From Trichoderma breve (Eukaryota > Ascomycota > Sordariomycetes > Hypocreales > Hypocreaceae), in assembly GCF_028502605.1 (NCBI RefSeq), contig NC_079236.1, positions 3,286,001-3,350,000 on the forward strand: a stretch of 64,000 bases of DNA. Reading direction: 5' to 3'. The position numbers were made by a program, and so were the translations under genes. The notes under the pieces were generated by a model. That model had not been told where the DNA came from. It did not search any database and saw nothing but the letters and a program-made list of their open reading frames with translations. This document shows positions 24,754 through 35,784 of this stretch, piece after piece. Numbering within the stretch: position 1 is the stretch's first letter; each line of letters begins with the position of its first letter.

Positions 24754-25159
24754 TTAACTACTCGAAGTCTTGCCGCTCAAGCCAAGCTTCTTCTCGAAAG
24801 CGCGCAGCTCTACCTCCACTCGGGCTTCGGCAATGGCTTCTGCATCGGTTGGGGATTGCACTTTGCTGAACACAGGATGATATTGTTGCTGATCAGCAAG
24901 GAAGCGGACGATGCTATAGCTATGGCTAAAGTTGCCGTTGGTAGCATGTGGCTTAGTGTCACTACATAACAGCGTTAGCGTGCATACTTCAGTTATATAT
25001 ACCTATACCTTCGACTGAAGCTAGATGAATTCAATTTCCATTAATGGCATTTAGCTAGAAGATGGAGAAAAAGATTATCCGTTGAATACCTTGAATAATC
25101 TCGAGTATAACCTACTTATTGCTGCCATTATCAGCGGCCTGAGACGGAGAGGGCGGCAT
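24754..25159 (-). CDS. Small two-exon array protein, copy 4
   Basis: Exon 1 is 25159-25116 (44 nt), the intron is 154 nt (GTAGGT donor; GCTAAC branch site and TAG acceptor), and exon 2 is 24961-24754; the product has 83 residues. The N-terminus is M-P-P-S-P-S-Q-A-A-D-N-G-S-N-N. Exon 2 has H-S-Y-S-I-V-R-F-L-A-D-Q-Q-Q, then V-Q-S-P-T-D-A-E-A-I-A-E-A-R-V-E-V-E-L-R-A-F-E-K-K-L. It most resembles copy 6, sharing H-S-x-x-I-x-R-F-L-A-D and Q-S-P-x-x-A-E-A, whereas the next gene (copy 5) matches copy 7. This suggests the 4-5 and 6-7 pairs come from one two-gene duplication. Confidence 0.72.
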
Positions 25160-26383
25160 TGTGAATAAATTACGTCCAATGTCTTGTGCTGACGTCGAAT
25201 AAATTGATAGGTCGCTGACGACGGCAGTAGTCTAAGTTATGTCCCTATACTTGCTGGCAAATTGTTGATACCAATGCCTCAACTGTTTTTTTCTTAAAAA
25301 AAAACAATGCATTGAATTATAGGAGCAAAAGCAAAGACAATGGATCTACAGCCATGATAATTGCAAGCAGGAATATTAGCTTTATCTGCGAGATGGCGAA
25401 TATATTGGGAGTTGAAGCTTATTGCCGAAATCTCTTCGAAAAGTCCGAGAGCAGGTCGTAGGACCTTTAAAGGGGAATTGCCAATACATGTACCTGAGTA
25501 TCTTGCCGATGGTGGCTAGGTGATGGAGATGGAGATACCGGCTGATGAATTATAAAGGACCTCATTAGGCATGCGGCTACTCCAACAAACCGCCCGCTAA
25601 GTAATGCCGAAAATCTGTGAGAGTCAATCTTGCTATAGAGCCTAGACTTGTTAGAGATGGTGGAAACTTATGCACTAAGACCCAAGGAGAAACGGGCTTG
25701 ACTTGGTTGATCCCACTAAGATGCCTTGGTGCGTGAAGCGGACATTTCATTCAAGTAAGTATGTACATATACAGCGTACTGAGCCTTGAAACTACCTATC
25801 TACCCAGTAGTACTAGCCTACTTACATTAGTATTAGATAACCGCTACTCAATAATCTGCTAGAATAGGTAACTTATGTTATATCCGAACTCCGGAATAAA
25901 AAAGGCAACTACACTCCCAAACCAGATATGTCGTGCTTACTACCAATTAAGCAAACAAATGGTGGTTGCCTCCGGGGGGGGGGGGGGGGGGAAAGGAAAA
26001 AAAGGAAAAAAAGGAAAAAAAGGAAAAAAAGGTAGCTTCTGCGTCGGAGCCTAAAATTCCAAGCTGCGGCTTACGATAATTATTACAAAATCTAGAACAC
26101 GTTTAAAGTTATCCTTATACCACATATTAAGTAGCGAAGCCGATGGCGATATTTAAAATTACCTATGTGCTATCTATAAACTTGGCTTTCAAATATGCGC
26201 GTGCCGTCAATTTTATAAGGACAAGTCTTTCAACAGTATCGCCATCGACTATTACTAGTACCATCTAATTCTGTTACATCACCAACTCTACCAAGCGCTA
26301 TTACATTTAGCCAGATACTTGGAGCACTCTTAAAACGAACACTAACTTAGATGTAATCCGTCATTCAACTACAGAGCAGCGCT
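25160..26383. other. Spacer between copies 4 and 5, with simple repeats
   Basis: No gene is supported. It holds the G-run and GGAAAAAAA array at 25974-26032. Confidence 0.5.
25974..26032 (+). repeat. Run of 18 G followed by four GGAAAAAAA units
   Basis: An uninterrupted G18 tract (25974-25991) is followed by AAA, then four exact 9-bp GGAAAAAAA units and a final GG. The result is a purine-only strand of about 59 nt, capable of triplex or G-quadruplex-like structure. Homopolymer length is prone to sequencing error. Confidence 0.9.
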
Positions 26384-26829
26384 TTAGCTACGCGAACGAT
26401 TGGCACTTGAGATAAATTGTTTGTCAAATGCATCTAGGCGAGCACGCATCGTAGCGATTTCTTCAGCTTCAGCTGTCGCTTGATCTCGCACCTGCATAAA
26501 TGCTGCAGGCCGCCGTTCGTGATCAACATGGTCGTCTGTGTGGCCGAGAAAGCGATTGAGATTATATGTCATAGTTTGGGGTACTCTGTTTCTAACACCT
26601 GTGAGTAAGTGCATCGGTGGGGCGACGTATATGGGCATATTGACTGCCATCGGGAGCATTGCGTCTATCAGGAGGGGCAATCCAAATGATATTCCTAAGA
26701 TGTTAGCAGCTTTGTGAAGACGTTATAAGTCTTGGTAGTAATGAGGTAAGAATAAAAAGGTACCTATCTATCAGAGGCTACCTACTCATTATTGCCATTT
26801 TGATTAGCCTGGGTAGAACAGGGCTGCAT
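26384..26829 (-). CDS. Small two-exon array protein, copy 5
   Basis: Exon 1 is 26829-26786 (44 nt), the intron is 194 nt (GTAGGT donor, GTTAG acceptor), and exon 2 is 26591-26384; the product has 83 residues. A second acceptor (AAACAG) six bases on would also keep the frame, whereas the earlier CACAG site would bring an immediate stop. The N-terminus is M-Q-P-C-S-T-Q-A-N-Q-N-G-N-N-E. Exon 2 has T-Y-N-L-N-R-F-L-G-H, then a distinctive H-V-D-H-E-R-R-P-A-A-F-M linker, then T-A-E-A-E-E-I-A-T-M-R-A-R-L-D-A-F-D-K-Q-F. Linker and helix are nearly those of copy 7, marking a recent pair. The intron contains in-frame ATGs upstream of exon 2. Confidence 0.72.
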
Positions 26830-27579
26830 CTTAAGAGATGTTCTTTCAAGTAATATATGAGAGGTGATTGATAGGCAGATGGGCAAGAATTGAACAGATG
26901 GGTAAAGTGACCTGAGGAGAACTTTGTATTAGGCAAGAGAAAATTGGCCATGGCAGCTAATACCTAGGTAATTTTTTTCTTTAGGTGATGTGGTTATTGA
27001 AACGGCGGCTGCAGGCCGACTGATCGAGACCCGTGCGGTGTGAGGCTCGTAGTTTGCTAGTGCGAGGTGCGCCACCCAGGTTTAACTGTCGGACGGTTTC
27101 AACAAAAAGAGGATCGGGAAACCTAGTCACTGAAATGGCTCGACGAAGCGATCTAGCGCCGTGGAGCCGGCCACTGCCGCTTCATGGCGGAATCGGTACA
27201 TGGGCACCTAGGTACTTTACTGGCAGTCAAGAATTGAACCAAATAGCAAGAAGAAAAGGACTCAATTGGGAGACTCGGGAAAAACCGAAAGCCTGATGGT
27301 ATCTGAGGCCTCGCATAGATCAGATCGATTCAAGTAACACGGGTTAGACATGGTGCGTGCAGGACTAATGCAGGTATTTGTTGTAACCTTCATCCATATT
27401 TTAGACTCAAAACCCCTGTACTCATTCAATAGATATTTACAAAAAGATAATATTGCAAAGAAAAAGGATATTGCCCGCCTCCACATAGCCCCAATGAGCT
27501 TTAACATTTCTGCTCTCGGTAAGGATTGTTGTAGAGCCTATTGATGCATCTAACGGCGGTTTGCTTGTTGCGCCACTCC
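26830..27579. other. Spacer between copies 5 and 6
   Basis: About 750 bp with no supported gene. A plus frame at 27033-27296 has no recognisable content. Confidence 0.5.
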
Positions 27580-27972
27580 TTAGTTGCCCGGCTGCTTATC
27601 GCTCGAGTTAAACTGCTTCTCGAAAGCAAGTAGCTTGGCCGTCATTTGTGCTTCAGCAGCAGCTTCAGCCTCTGCTGGAGATTGAGTTTTGCCGAATTCC
27701 GGGGGGCAGCGTTGCTCATGGTCGGCAAGGAAGCGATCGATGCCAAAGCTGTGGCTCGCGCGGTCGTTGGTGATGCGTGGCTTGCAGGTGGTGCTACTGC
27801 GTCGATCTTGTTAGCGCCGTTGAGTTACTTGCTGAACATTTGGATGAGATTGGAGGATATGTCCTGTAGCTAAACAGGTGGGGAAAAAAAAAGAAAAGAA
27901 AGAACGAAAACCTCTATATGAAACAACCTACTTGCCACTGCCATTATAGATTGCACCAGCAGAGGACGACAT
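27580..27972 (-). CDS. Small two-exon array protein, copy 6
   Basis: Exon 1 is 27972-27932 (41 nt), the intron is 135 nt (GTAGGT donor), and exon 2 is 27796-27580; the product has 85 residues. The acceptor is a tandem CAG/TAG (NAGNAG type), so isoforms differing by one serine are possible. A GCTAAC branch site sits just upstream. The N-terminus is M-S-S-S-A-G-A-I-Y-N-G-S-G-N. Exon 2 has H-S-F-G-I-D-R-F-L-A-D-H-E-Q, then T-Q-S-P-A-E-A-E-A-A-A-E-A-Q-M-T-A-K-L-L-A-F-E-K-Q-F-N-S-S. The plus-strand frame over this gene is only a shadow. Closest to copy 4. Confidence 0.74.
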
Positions 27973-28978
27973 TGGGGGCACCCCAAGTTACTTGCAATAT
28001 GTTGTGGTGTTGATGGAAACCGTAATCACGAAGTCCCTTAGCGCTAGTAGAATGCCTGGCAGAACTAGGAGAAGAACAACCCAAGGTAAATAGGTGTATA
28101 TCGATAGATATGGGGTGATTTCGAATGCTAAATGTAACGAGAAGAATAATAATGAAGACAATTTCTGAATTATTTTTCTATGTTTGTGGTAAGGAGATAT
28201 ACTCGGGGGATGACAAGAAGCATCGAGGCCGCTTCGCCAGTGGGGAGTTTTCCATCCGCTAGCGGGGCGCGCCGTCCCGCCGCAGCGAATCATCTCTTGG
28301 TCCGGAGGTTTGATATCATACCCGCTGCTTCTGGTGCGCGGCGACTGTTCAAGCCCGGCCGCACTGGCCGTAATACTCCATGTAGGTACTGATGTCGTAT
28401 TTGACCCGCATCATTCATTACCTCTTGTAAAAGGCCAGGGAAGGAAGAAAAGGCAACCGCATTAGTGCTTGTGCTTTATCCACCTCGTCTTAATCCTCAT
28501 CCCAAATGCCCATAGATGCCTTTGTTGTTTGTATTACGATACGTATCCGATAGCTTGCGAAACATGTGAAAGCCTGAAAATGTTCTGCTGTAAGCCCATA
28601 GCTGAGCCGCTAGGTTTGGTGTGTCACACATTTGCTCTCGAGCGCTTCCATGTTTAATACTTTGTAGAATCAGCGGTGTTAATTGATGCCTTACTGTAGC
28701 TACAATTTTAAACCTCAGTCGGAGAATCGAGGCTGGGTTGATTCCATCCCTAACATGCCACCTTCAACTCCTGAAAAAAAAAACACCCCCCAGAAGCATG
28801 CTACAAGCGGATTAACACCACGCACCATATGCAGCGCCATTACAATTTATAAGAATGTCAAAATTAACCCAAATATGCGCTATTACTGTAAGTGTCTGTG
28901 CGTAGGTAGTTGGAAAGAGTGATTGAGGTAAACCCTTACCTCATATGCGATCTTGTCAATCAATTCCCGTACGGCGAT
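27973..28978. other. Spacer between copies 6 and 7
   Basis: No gene supported. The short GC-rich island at about 28210-28380 contrasts with its AT-rich surroundings but carries no frame I can assign. Confidence 0.5.
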
Positions 28979-29490
28979 TTAGTTGCGCGAGTGACTGGCG
29001 CTTGGATTGGCGCCTGAGCGAAATTGCTGATCGAATGCATCCAGACGAGCACGCATCGCGGCGGTTTCTTCAGCTTCGGCTGTCGTTCGATCTCGCATTC
29101 GCATAAACGCCACAGGCGGACGTTCATGATCGACATGGCCGTTCCGGCCGAGGCAGCGATCAAGGCTGTAAGTGATGGATTGGGGCTCTTTGCCTCTAAA
29201 AAAAAGCATCTGTAAGCAGCCGCACCCTCGTGAGTGCATGCACGAGTACTCTACATGTATAGATTCATGCATGCAAGTACAGAGGTAGATTGAGTGGCGC
29301 CGGAGCATGCAGCTGGCCAATCAACGGAGGGGCAATGTGGAAAATGATTCTCAAAGATACGTCGGCTTTACAATGACGCGAATCTCCCATGGTGGTTATA
29401 TGAAGAGGAGAGAGAAGAGACAAATATAAGCTGAAAGATCACTTACTCATTACTACCATTATAATCGGCTTGGGTCGAAGAGGGCGGCAT
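28979..29490 (-). CDS. Small two-exon array protein, copy 7
   Basis: Exon 1 is 29490-29447 (44 nt), the intron is 251 nt (GTAAGT donor, TTTTTTTTAG acceptor), and exon 2 is 29195-28979; the product has 86 residues. The N-terminus is M-P-P-S-S-T-Q-A-D-Y-N-G-S-N-E, close to the family consensus. Exon 2 has I-T-Y-S-L-D-R-C-L-G-R-N-G, where cysteine replaces the usual phenylalanine. The linker H-V-D-H-E-R-P-P-V-A-F-M is followed by T-A-E-A-E-E-T-A-A-M-R-A-R-L-D-A-F-D-Q-Q-F. The end of the intron is open in frame for over 40 codons with several ATGs, so an alternative start is possible. A TATAAAG-like element lies about 153 nt upstream of the ATG. Confidence 0.76.
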
Positions 29491-31279
29491 GGCGGAAGAT
29501 GAATTGCTAAGAACTTCTATTATACCTAGGTACCTTAGGTACAGGTAGGTACTAAGGAGGGAAGTTGGTCGAGAGAGAATATAGAGATAAACCGTTGATG
29601 ACAGCCGGTTTTTGGAATTAAACATGGAGGGGAGAGGGCAAGCTTTATAATCGAATGAGTACGGGGTGACGCATGGCCTTGGGACCGGTTTTTCTTATTC
29701 CGCTCTTAATGCCCAGCGACTGAGATGCCAAAATCACTGCCTGCCCGGATATCTAGACCTGTGCCCAGCGAAATTAGCGCCATCTCATCGACGAACATCT
29801 GCACAGCTAAATTAGCGTCATCTCGTTCGAAATGGGTTGCATCGCACATCGCGCTACTGCCAGGGCGCAGCGTTCGGTGCACTCGGGTCCTTGGAGGCGC
29901 ATCCCTCTGCCCTTGGGGTGTGTACGTGAGTAAGAAGAATCTTGAACAATTGCCGTACCTGAGATACCAGGCAACTTTTGCCTTTTCTGACCCCAGGCCC
30001 CAATTGCTTGCGGTTGGGCCATCGCATCTCATCACAACTCGGTACTGGCAGCCTCTTCACTTCGTCGATCATATTGACATCTCGAGCACCCTCGCACATT
30101 CATAATGCGGAGAAACTTTTAGGCAATATATAAATTCTGCTCCTCTTGAGTATGATGTCGATTAAAACACCTATGACAAACAAGTAGGTGCTTTGTATTA
30201 CATGCTCTTATCCCCACGAACTAGGGAAACTTCGTCGTTGCTGATCTAGGGACAAGAATTGAAGATAGCCTCGAGATCGAATGGCCTGTTAATAAGAAGT
30301 AGCACAGAACTTTGTAAGTGCACTTGGTCGTAGCCAGTGGCGTTTTCTACCTAGTATGTGGTGCTTGATGGTACGAAAGTGCTTGAAAAGCCCAGCCTCA
30401 ACATACACGTAGTCTCATTTCGGACATTAGTGGCTTGAAATAGTATGTATGCTTATCTCAACTTCATGCCTATATCTCGAAGCGGGAAATGGGATGTCTT
30501 TCATTGATTAGTGCCTGGCTGATTGAACACCTGGGCACAAGTTGGGTATGCACAAACTGTGGCTGTATATGCCGCGGACTTTGCGATTGGGTATTAAAGA
30601 AATATCATGATGAGCAATCTTTGCTTCAGATCGGAATACTATTCGAGACTGGCATCTCACGTCTTATAAGGCAGCGCTGCTGTCGCAATACATCTCCTCT
30701 CCTATAAATTTTGCCTCGTCTAGCGTCAGTGTTATCCGACGATCTGTAGTACCAGGCACAATACTTTCTGGAGGGCGTTTTATCAGATTTCGGAACATTT
30801 GTATATCTGTTTTTGCACCTCACTGGGAATGTATGAGACAAGACTCCCCATTTAAAAACGTGTTACTTTACAGTAGTAGGTACGTCATTGCACTGTTCTC
30901 ACTTTCATCTGCTTCTTGTTCATGCACTACTCCCATGGCTGTATGAGTTAACGGATCTTGTCCATAATCCCCACTTTAGAATTGTAATTACGCAAATGCC
31001 ACGTGCATAGAGATAGTGACAAATTCATTGCCAATGGACTGATTTGTTGTACAGAAAGCCTGTGGGTGAGACTTCACAACTTTGCCGACTAATTTACGAT
31101 GTCTGGACACATCATTGATTCACGGGGTCATGGGATTTATTCTAGTTATATTAGCTCCCAATAAACATCTATTCATTTATATAACCATTAAATTCGACAA
31201 TTGCTCCTCAATCCTACATTCTAAATTTCACAAACGCTTCAATTTGGTATGTAGTATCCAAGCCCATATGGCTCCAATT
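29491..31279. other. Spacer between copies 7 and 8
   Basis: About 1.8 kb. Overlapping frames at 29706-30105 on both strands reflect low stop density and are not convincing genes. Apart from the copy 7 TATA element, nothing is recognised. Confidence 0.5.
29643..29649 (-). promoter_or_regulatory. TATA-like element upstream of copy 7
   Basis: The minus strand reads TATAAAG, 153-159 nt before the copy 7 ATG, in the position range shared with other copies. Confidence 0.4.
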
Positions 31280-31740
31280 TTAGCTGCCGCTTGGACCGCC
31301 CCCCTGGCCAAACTTCTCATCAAAGGCCCGAATCAGTCCTCGCATTCTTTTTTCTGCTTCAATCTCACTTTGCGGCTCTCCAAGTCCAGGTAAAGGTCGC
31401 TGGTAGTTTTGTCCAGTTCTATCGCTGTTGTGTTGGAGAAAGCGATCTATATTGTAGGTAGGGTGGTGAGGAACCTCGAAAGATTGGACGTGAGTGGTGG
31501 TCACGCGTTGTTCTTTGTCGCTTTGTGATCTGCGTCTCCGTTAGCTCACGTACGTGTGTGGAAATTGCAAGTGAAAGAAAAAAAAGGAAAGACAAAGAGA
31601 AAAAGCCAGTGAGTTATCTTTGAGATGAGATTGAGAGCATTCTCCTCGCAATTGAAAGCCATTCCAGGTTTGTTAGAGCAATAAGGTTACACGTACAGAG
31701 TGCTACCAATGCAGACTGAGCAGGTGGATGGACCAGACAT
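31280..31740 (-). CDS. Small two-exon array protein, copy 8
   Basis: Exon 1 is 31740-31697 (44 nt), the intron is 167 nt (GTACGT donor; GCTAAC branch site and ACGCAG acceptor), and exon 2 is 31529-31280; the product has 97 residues. The N-terminus M-S-G-P-S-T-C-S-V-C-I-G-S-T-L is a diverged version with two cysteines. Exon 2 begins with a hydrophilic stretch (S-Q-S-D-K-E-Q-R-V), then T-Y-N-I-D-R-F-L-Q-H, then P-Q-S-E-I-E-A-E-K-R-M-R-G-L-I-R-A-F-D-E-K-F-G. It ends in a Gly-rich tail (G-Q-G-G-G-P-S-G-S) seen in no other copy. Confidence 0.74.
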
Positions 31741-33106
31741 TTTGTGTAATCTGAGTTGTTATAAAAGCCAAACAAGAGCAATCCAGTCAAAGAAGAACAA
31801 CTCAGTCAAAGAACAACGTTCCAAAGAGTGAGTATACTCTATGATAATAGGCACGATGGCACAGATAATAAACATTTCAGCGATTAATGAACGGAAGAGT
31901 TCGAGCGGTATTTATAAAAACCGTGGACAAAGGGTAAGTTCCCCTTTCTTTGTTATTCATCTACCTTGGAATCCATTGTCATCTAGAGGTTCCAAGAAGA
32001 GCGGCGTATGCTGGCCAATAGATGAACCCGTTAGCATGATTGTGGCTGATAGGTTTGCTTCTTTGAGCAAATATACGTATAGTTTGCACTGCCAAAAGAA
32101 GAAGTGAATGCAGACGCACCGTAACAGCACCAATAATATTACGATCTCCAACAGATCAGGCGTTCCATGGCATATGTACACGGGCTACGTGCATATGGTC
32201 GTTCCCATACTTCAATGGTAGTCTATGGCTCATTCAATCTCATTCCTTGTATCTGATTTGTTGCATTACGCAGTACCTCTACCTACTGGTCCGTGTCCCA
32301 TCGCCAGTGTAAGTGGCGTACCAGGTACAAAGGCCAATCAAGAAAACTTCCACTCAGCTACCGGAACCCCGTTTTCATCTCCGCTATCACGGACCTTTGA
32401 CGGATCAATGCTCCGTGAAATCCGACGTATCTACACCAATCGGCAGCGTCTGCCGCTGGACAAACTGCCGCTCCCCGACGTTTAGCTCTCATGCCCGTAT
32501 TATCCGCCAACCGGCGGCCCGCAAACCGTTAGACCCACAGGAGAGGAGCTGGAGGTGTTCACTTTGTCAGATCCTTTTCCAGCGCGAGATTCTCACCTTT
32601 GCCGCAAACCGCAAGAAAATCGCCCAGGGGGTCGGAGTCTCCCACGCACGTGCGCCTCTCCATCCTGTTATTCCTGTGATGGACGCAAACCCTCCCCCCC
32701 CCCCCTCCTTCTCCCACCATCAATTTGTATTACTCACTGCTCTTTCACCAGTATTATCTAGTGACACTTTCTCTTAGTTGACACGGGTCTCCGTGATGTT
32801 GTTTACTTTACTAGAGGACGATTTCTGAAGAATGAACCACGCATTCACCTTACATCCCTGACGAATACAAGGCCGTCATACGGCCGTAGTATATTCCATC
32901 TTAATCAATTTATTCCCACCCAAAACTTTTCTCGATACTCCAATTTTGAGGTAGCATTCAACAAATTGATTCCGGTTTCTCGGTTCACAGCGAATAACCC
33001 CATATACCATGCCCTTCATATTCATTCAGAGAAATAAATATACTTATTGTACAAAGTACACACGCCATGCAACGTTTTCATGTATACTCAATAGAAAATG
33101 AATGGC
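31741..33106. other. Spacer between copies 8 and 9
   Basis: Two overlapping plus-strand frames at 32225-32777 have no consistent coding signal and I do not call them. Nothing else is recognised. Confidence 0.5.
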
Positions 33107-33567
33107 TCACGATTTTCGATCACCACTCAAGGCAAATAGTTTGTCGAAAACCTGCAACTGAGCAAGCATACGAACTCTCGCTTGCGTCTCTGCCTCAGCT
33201 TCTTCTTGCGCCTCCCTCAATTCGATAGGCGGACGCTGGTACTCAGCAACTATTCCGGGGTTACTGCTGCTGCGATTGTCTAGAAAACGGTCGATGCTCT
33301 CGGTGGGACAATCAGAGATGCCGGCGAGACTAGCTGGCCGAGTAGAACCATCCGAGGCGGCCTGAAGCTTGTTACCACTGTCCATGTTTCCATTAGCAAA
33401 AAGATTGGCTCATAAAATCACCGAGTAGATATTGTCTGAAGATAGTGAGCGGAAAATGACACACCATGGAATCGGATTTGCATATGTAATGTTAGGACTG
33501 ATATGCTAATATCGCATACTTACGGGCTGTCACTGCTGTAGATGGCACCAGTGGATGAGGTAGGCAT
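33107..33567 (-). CDS. Small two-exon array protein, copy 9
   Basis: Exon 1 is 33567-33524 (44 nt), the intron is 146 nt (GTAAGT donor; GCTAAT branch site, GGACAG acceptor), and exon 2 is 33377-33107; the product has 104 residues, among the longest. The N-terminus is M-P-T-S-S-T-G-A-I-Y-S-S-D-S-P, where S-S-D replaces N-G-S. Exon 2 has T-E-S-I-D-R-F-L-D-N-R-S-S, then E-A-Q-E-E-A-E-A-E-T-Q-A-R-V-R-M-L-A-Q-L-Q-V-F-D-K-L-F. The Q-L-Q-V-F-D ending and the longer linker are shared with copy 15 rather than with adjacent copies. An in-frame ATG lies eight bases before exon 2. A TATAAAG-like site is about 135 nt upstream. Confidence 0.75.
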
Positions 33568-33701
33568 TGCGGTCGAGTAACAAACGTTTTGAGATAGATA
33601 AATGGAGAAACCTAATTGGAGGAACGAGCGAAAGTAACCGTTGAAATATATGGTCAATTTTGGCTTGCTTCCCTACCAGACAGGTCGGGCAGAGAGTCCC
33701 T

Positions 33702-33708
33702 CTTTATA
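33702..33708 (-). promoter_or_regulatory. TATA-like element upstream of copy 9
   Basis: The minus strand reads TATAAAG, 135 nt before the copy 9 ATG. Confidence 0.4.
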
Positions 33709-35760
33709 CTAATTACATCTAGTCCCCTGTTATTCGGCTTGTACAGATACCTTCATGGTTACCGCCTTTTTCATCAGTAGCAAAGATATGGAAAATCCGA
33801 AAGGGAGCGATGTACAGCCCCTCCTCTCCAGTGACAGCCGCACCTGGCCCAGCTCAAACGATTGTGTGTCCTCGAGCATATCTGGCACCTATAACTGCCT
33901 TACTTTTTTTGCTCCCAAGACCTGCATATGCATACTAACCTACTCTTAGCCTTAGGTCATGGGTCGATTATTCTCCGGACCAGTATTTCTCTTTCGTGCA
34001 GTGTACATCAGGCCAATGTGCCGAACCAGCTCACCAACCCCCAGCCTCCTACTGAAAGCAGCTGCACAGCTGCATTAGCACGAGGAGGCGCATACGGGCT
34101 AGTACCCTGGCTACGTGCGAAAGAGGGGAACACAGGCTAATGGTGCTCCATATGTACCACAGCCAAGGCACACATCCTAACTCAAAGCAACGAACAGGTT
34201 GTGACGGTTCACCCGGATGCTGCCATTACTAATAAGATGGTATAGCTAGTAGTAAGGTAATGATATATTAAATGTTGAAATTTGGCGGCGGTAGTGCTAG
34301 AAATGGGTAACATACCCACCCCACTGAACCAGTTGACGATGGATACAAATGTCGGAGTCAGTGTGAAACTGCATGAAACAATGATGATTGGTGTTCAGCG
34401 GACAAGGGGATGCTTACTATTTGTCGAATTTCGTGTCTGAAATGAGAAGAAGGGTACACCGGTTGCAAAGCAAAGGAAGCAGAACTCCGTAAGAGAATGT
34501 TCCTTTCCACTCGCCCCAATAGACGCACGTATGTGTCATACAGGGGGATGCAGATATTTACGTTGGGATGAAGAAGAGTCTCCCTCCAAAAGGCACTAGG
34601 TAAGTAAAATGAAATATATTCGCGTCCACATTCATTTGTAGCTGTGTTTCTCTCCAGTAGGTCCCTAGTACCTCCGACCAGGTGAGAAATCTGGTATAAG
34701 AACGATCCCCATTCTTGGACTTTCTAGCTTAAGAGCACTAGAGCCAAATCTTCCAGCGTCGCTTATGAACCAGGGTTGGTACGGGAGCAATCCCCGGCCC
34801 TTGTTACACCCCATGAATCGCTTCCTTCTCTTCTCTCGGATGTAAGATTCTGTTCCCGAGGTAGCATTGGCCCCCCTTCGTTTAGCTATTGCCCCTGTAT
34901 ATTCCAGTGAGATTTCCGACATCTGGAAAAACGCTTAAATCGGAGATGGAGAGCTGAGCGTCGGGTTGTTAGCGTGGCCTCCTTGGATTCTAGTACACTT
35001 CCCGTTTCGGACAAACATTTACGGAACCCAGACACTATTCAATTATTGCCAAATGGGAGTCACAAAGATGCGGAAATGATAAGAGAGGCGAGACGGATTT
35101 ATTTTCTGACCCTTAAATGCATCAGCCCTGCTTCCCAGAACCATTTCGCTGTCACGAGAGTCGCCGCCGCTTGGGCCTCAAAATTTAAACCCCTCTTGCA
35201 GGCCTCCATAGGCCAAGGGAAACCAAGCTTATGGAGGGGATGAGTTCTCCAGATAACCGTGCGATACAGGCTATGGGGTTCACTTATTTCCATTGCGGCC
35301 TACGGATAGCTAGGTATGACCAGTGCCCGCAGTAGCTCGCCAGCTTGCAGTGTTGAGTACTAGGGCACAAGAGCCTGGTCTCGGTGATTTCCTTCTGCCA
35401 CCCCGGTCTGTTTTCTGACGCTATAAATGCGCTAAACCGCGGCGATTCATCCGTGAATCAAGGAAAAGGAGAGTTGATCATGGGAACCCTCTCTACAAAC
35501 AACACAATTTAGATAGCAGGAGATGTAAACAGGGGCGTGTATTTTTGTAGGGAAATCTAAAAGACTCCCTTCTTTGTTGTGAAGTCAATAAAGAGCATGT
35601 GACAGTTGACTCGCCGTTATCCCGTTGCCAAGAACCTTGACTCTATCATGGACTACAGGGATCAGATATGCTCCCTAACCCAAATGGTTCAGACTCGCTG
35701 CTGCAGCCGCGACTCCGAACTGTTCGGGTTAGAACCGCACACTTCTGGGGGATGGACGTG

Positions 35761-35784
35761 TGCGGCTGTGCGGCTGTGCGGCTG
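35761..35784 (+). repeat. GCGGCTGT microsatellite, three units
   Basis: Three tandem 8-bp units, GCGGCTGT, inside non-coding sequence. Confidence 0.8.

Noticed and set aside
34665..34922. Minus frame beginning M-S-E-I-S-L-E-Y-T-G, similar to an array exon 1
   Set aside because: No GT donor at the expected place and no exon 2 downstream.
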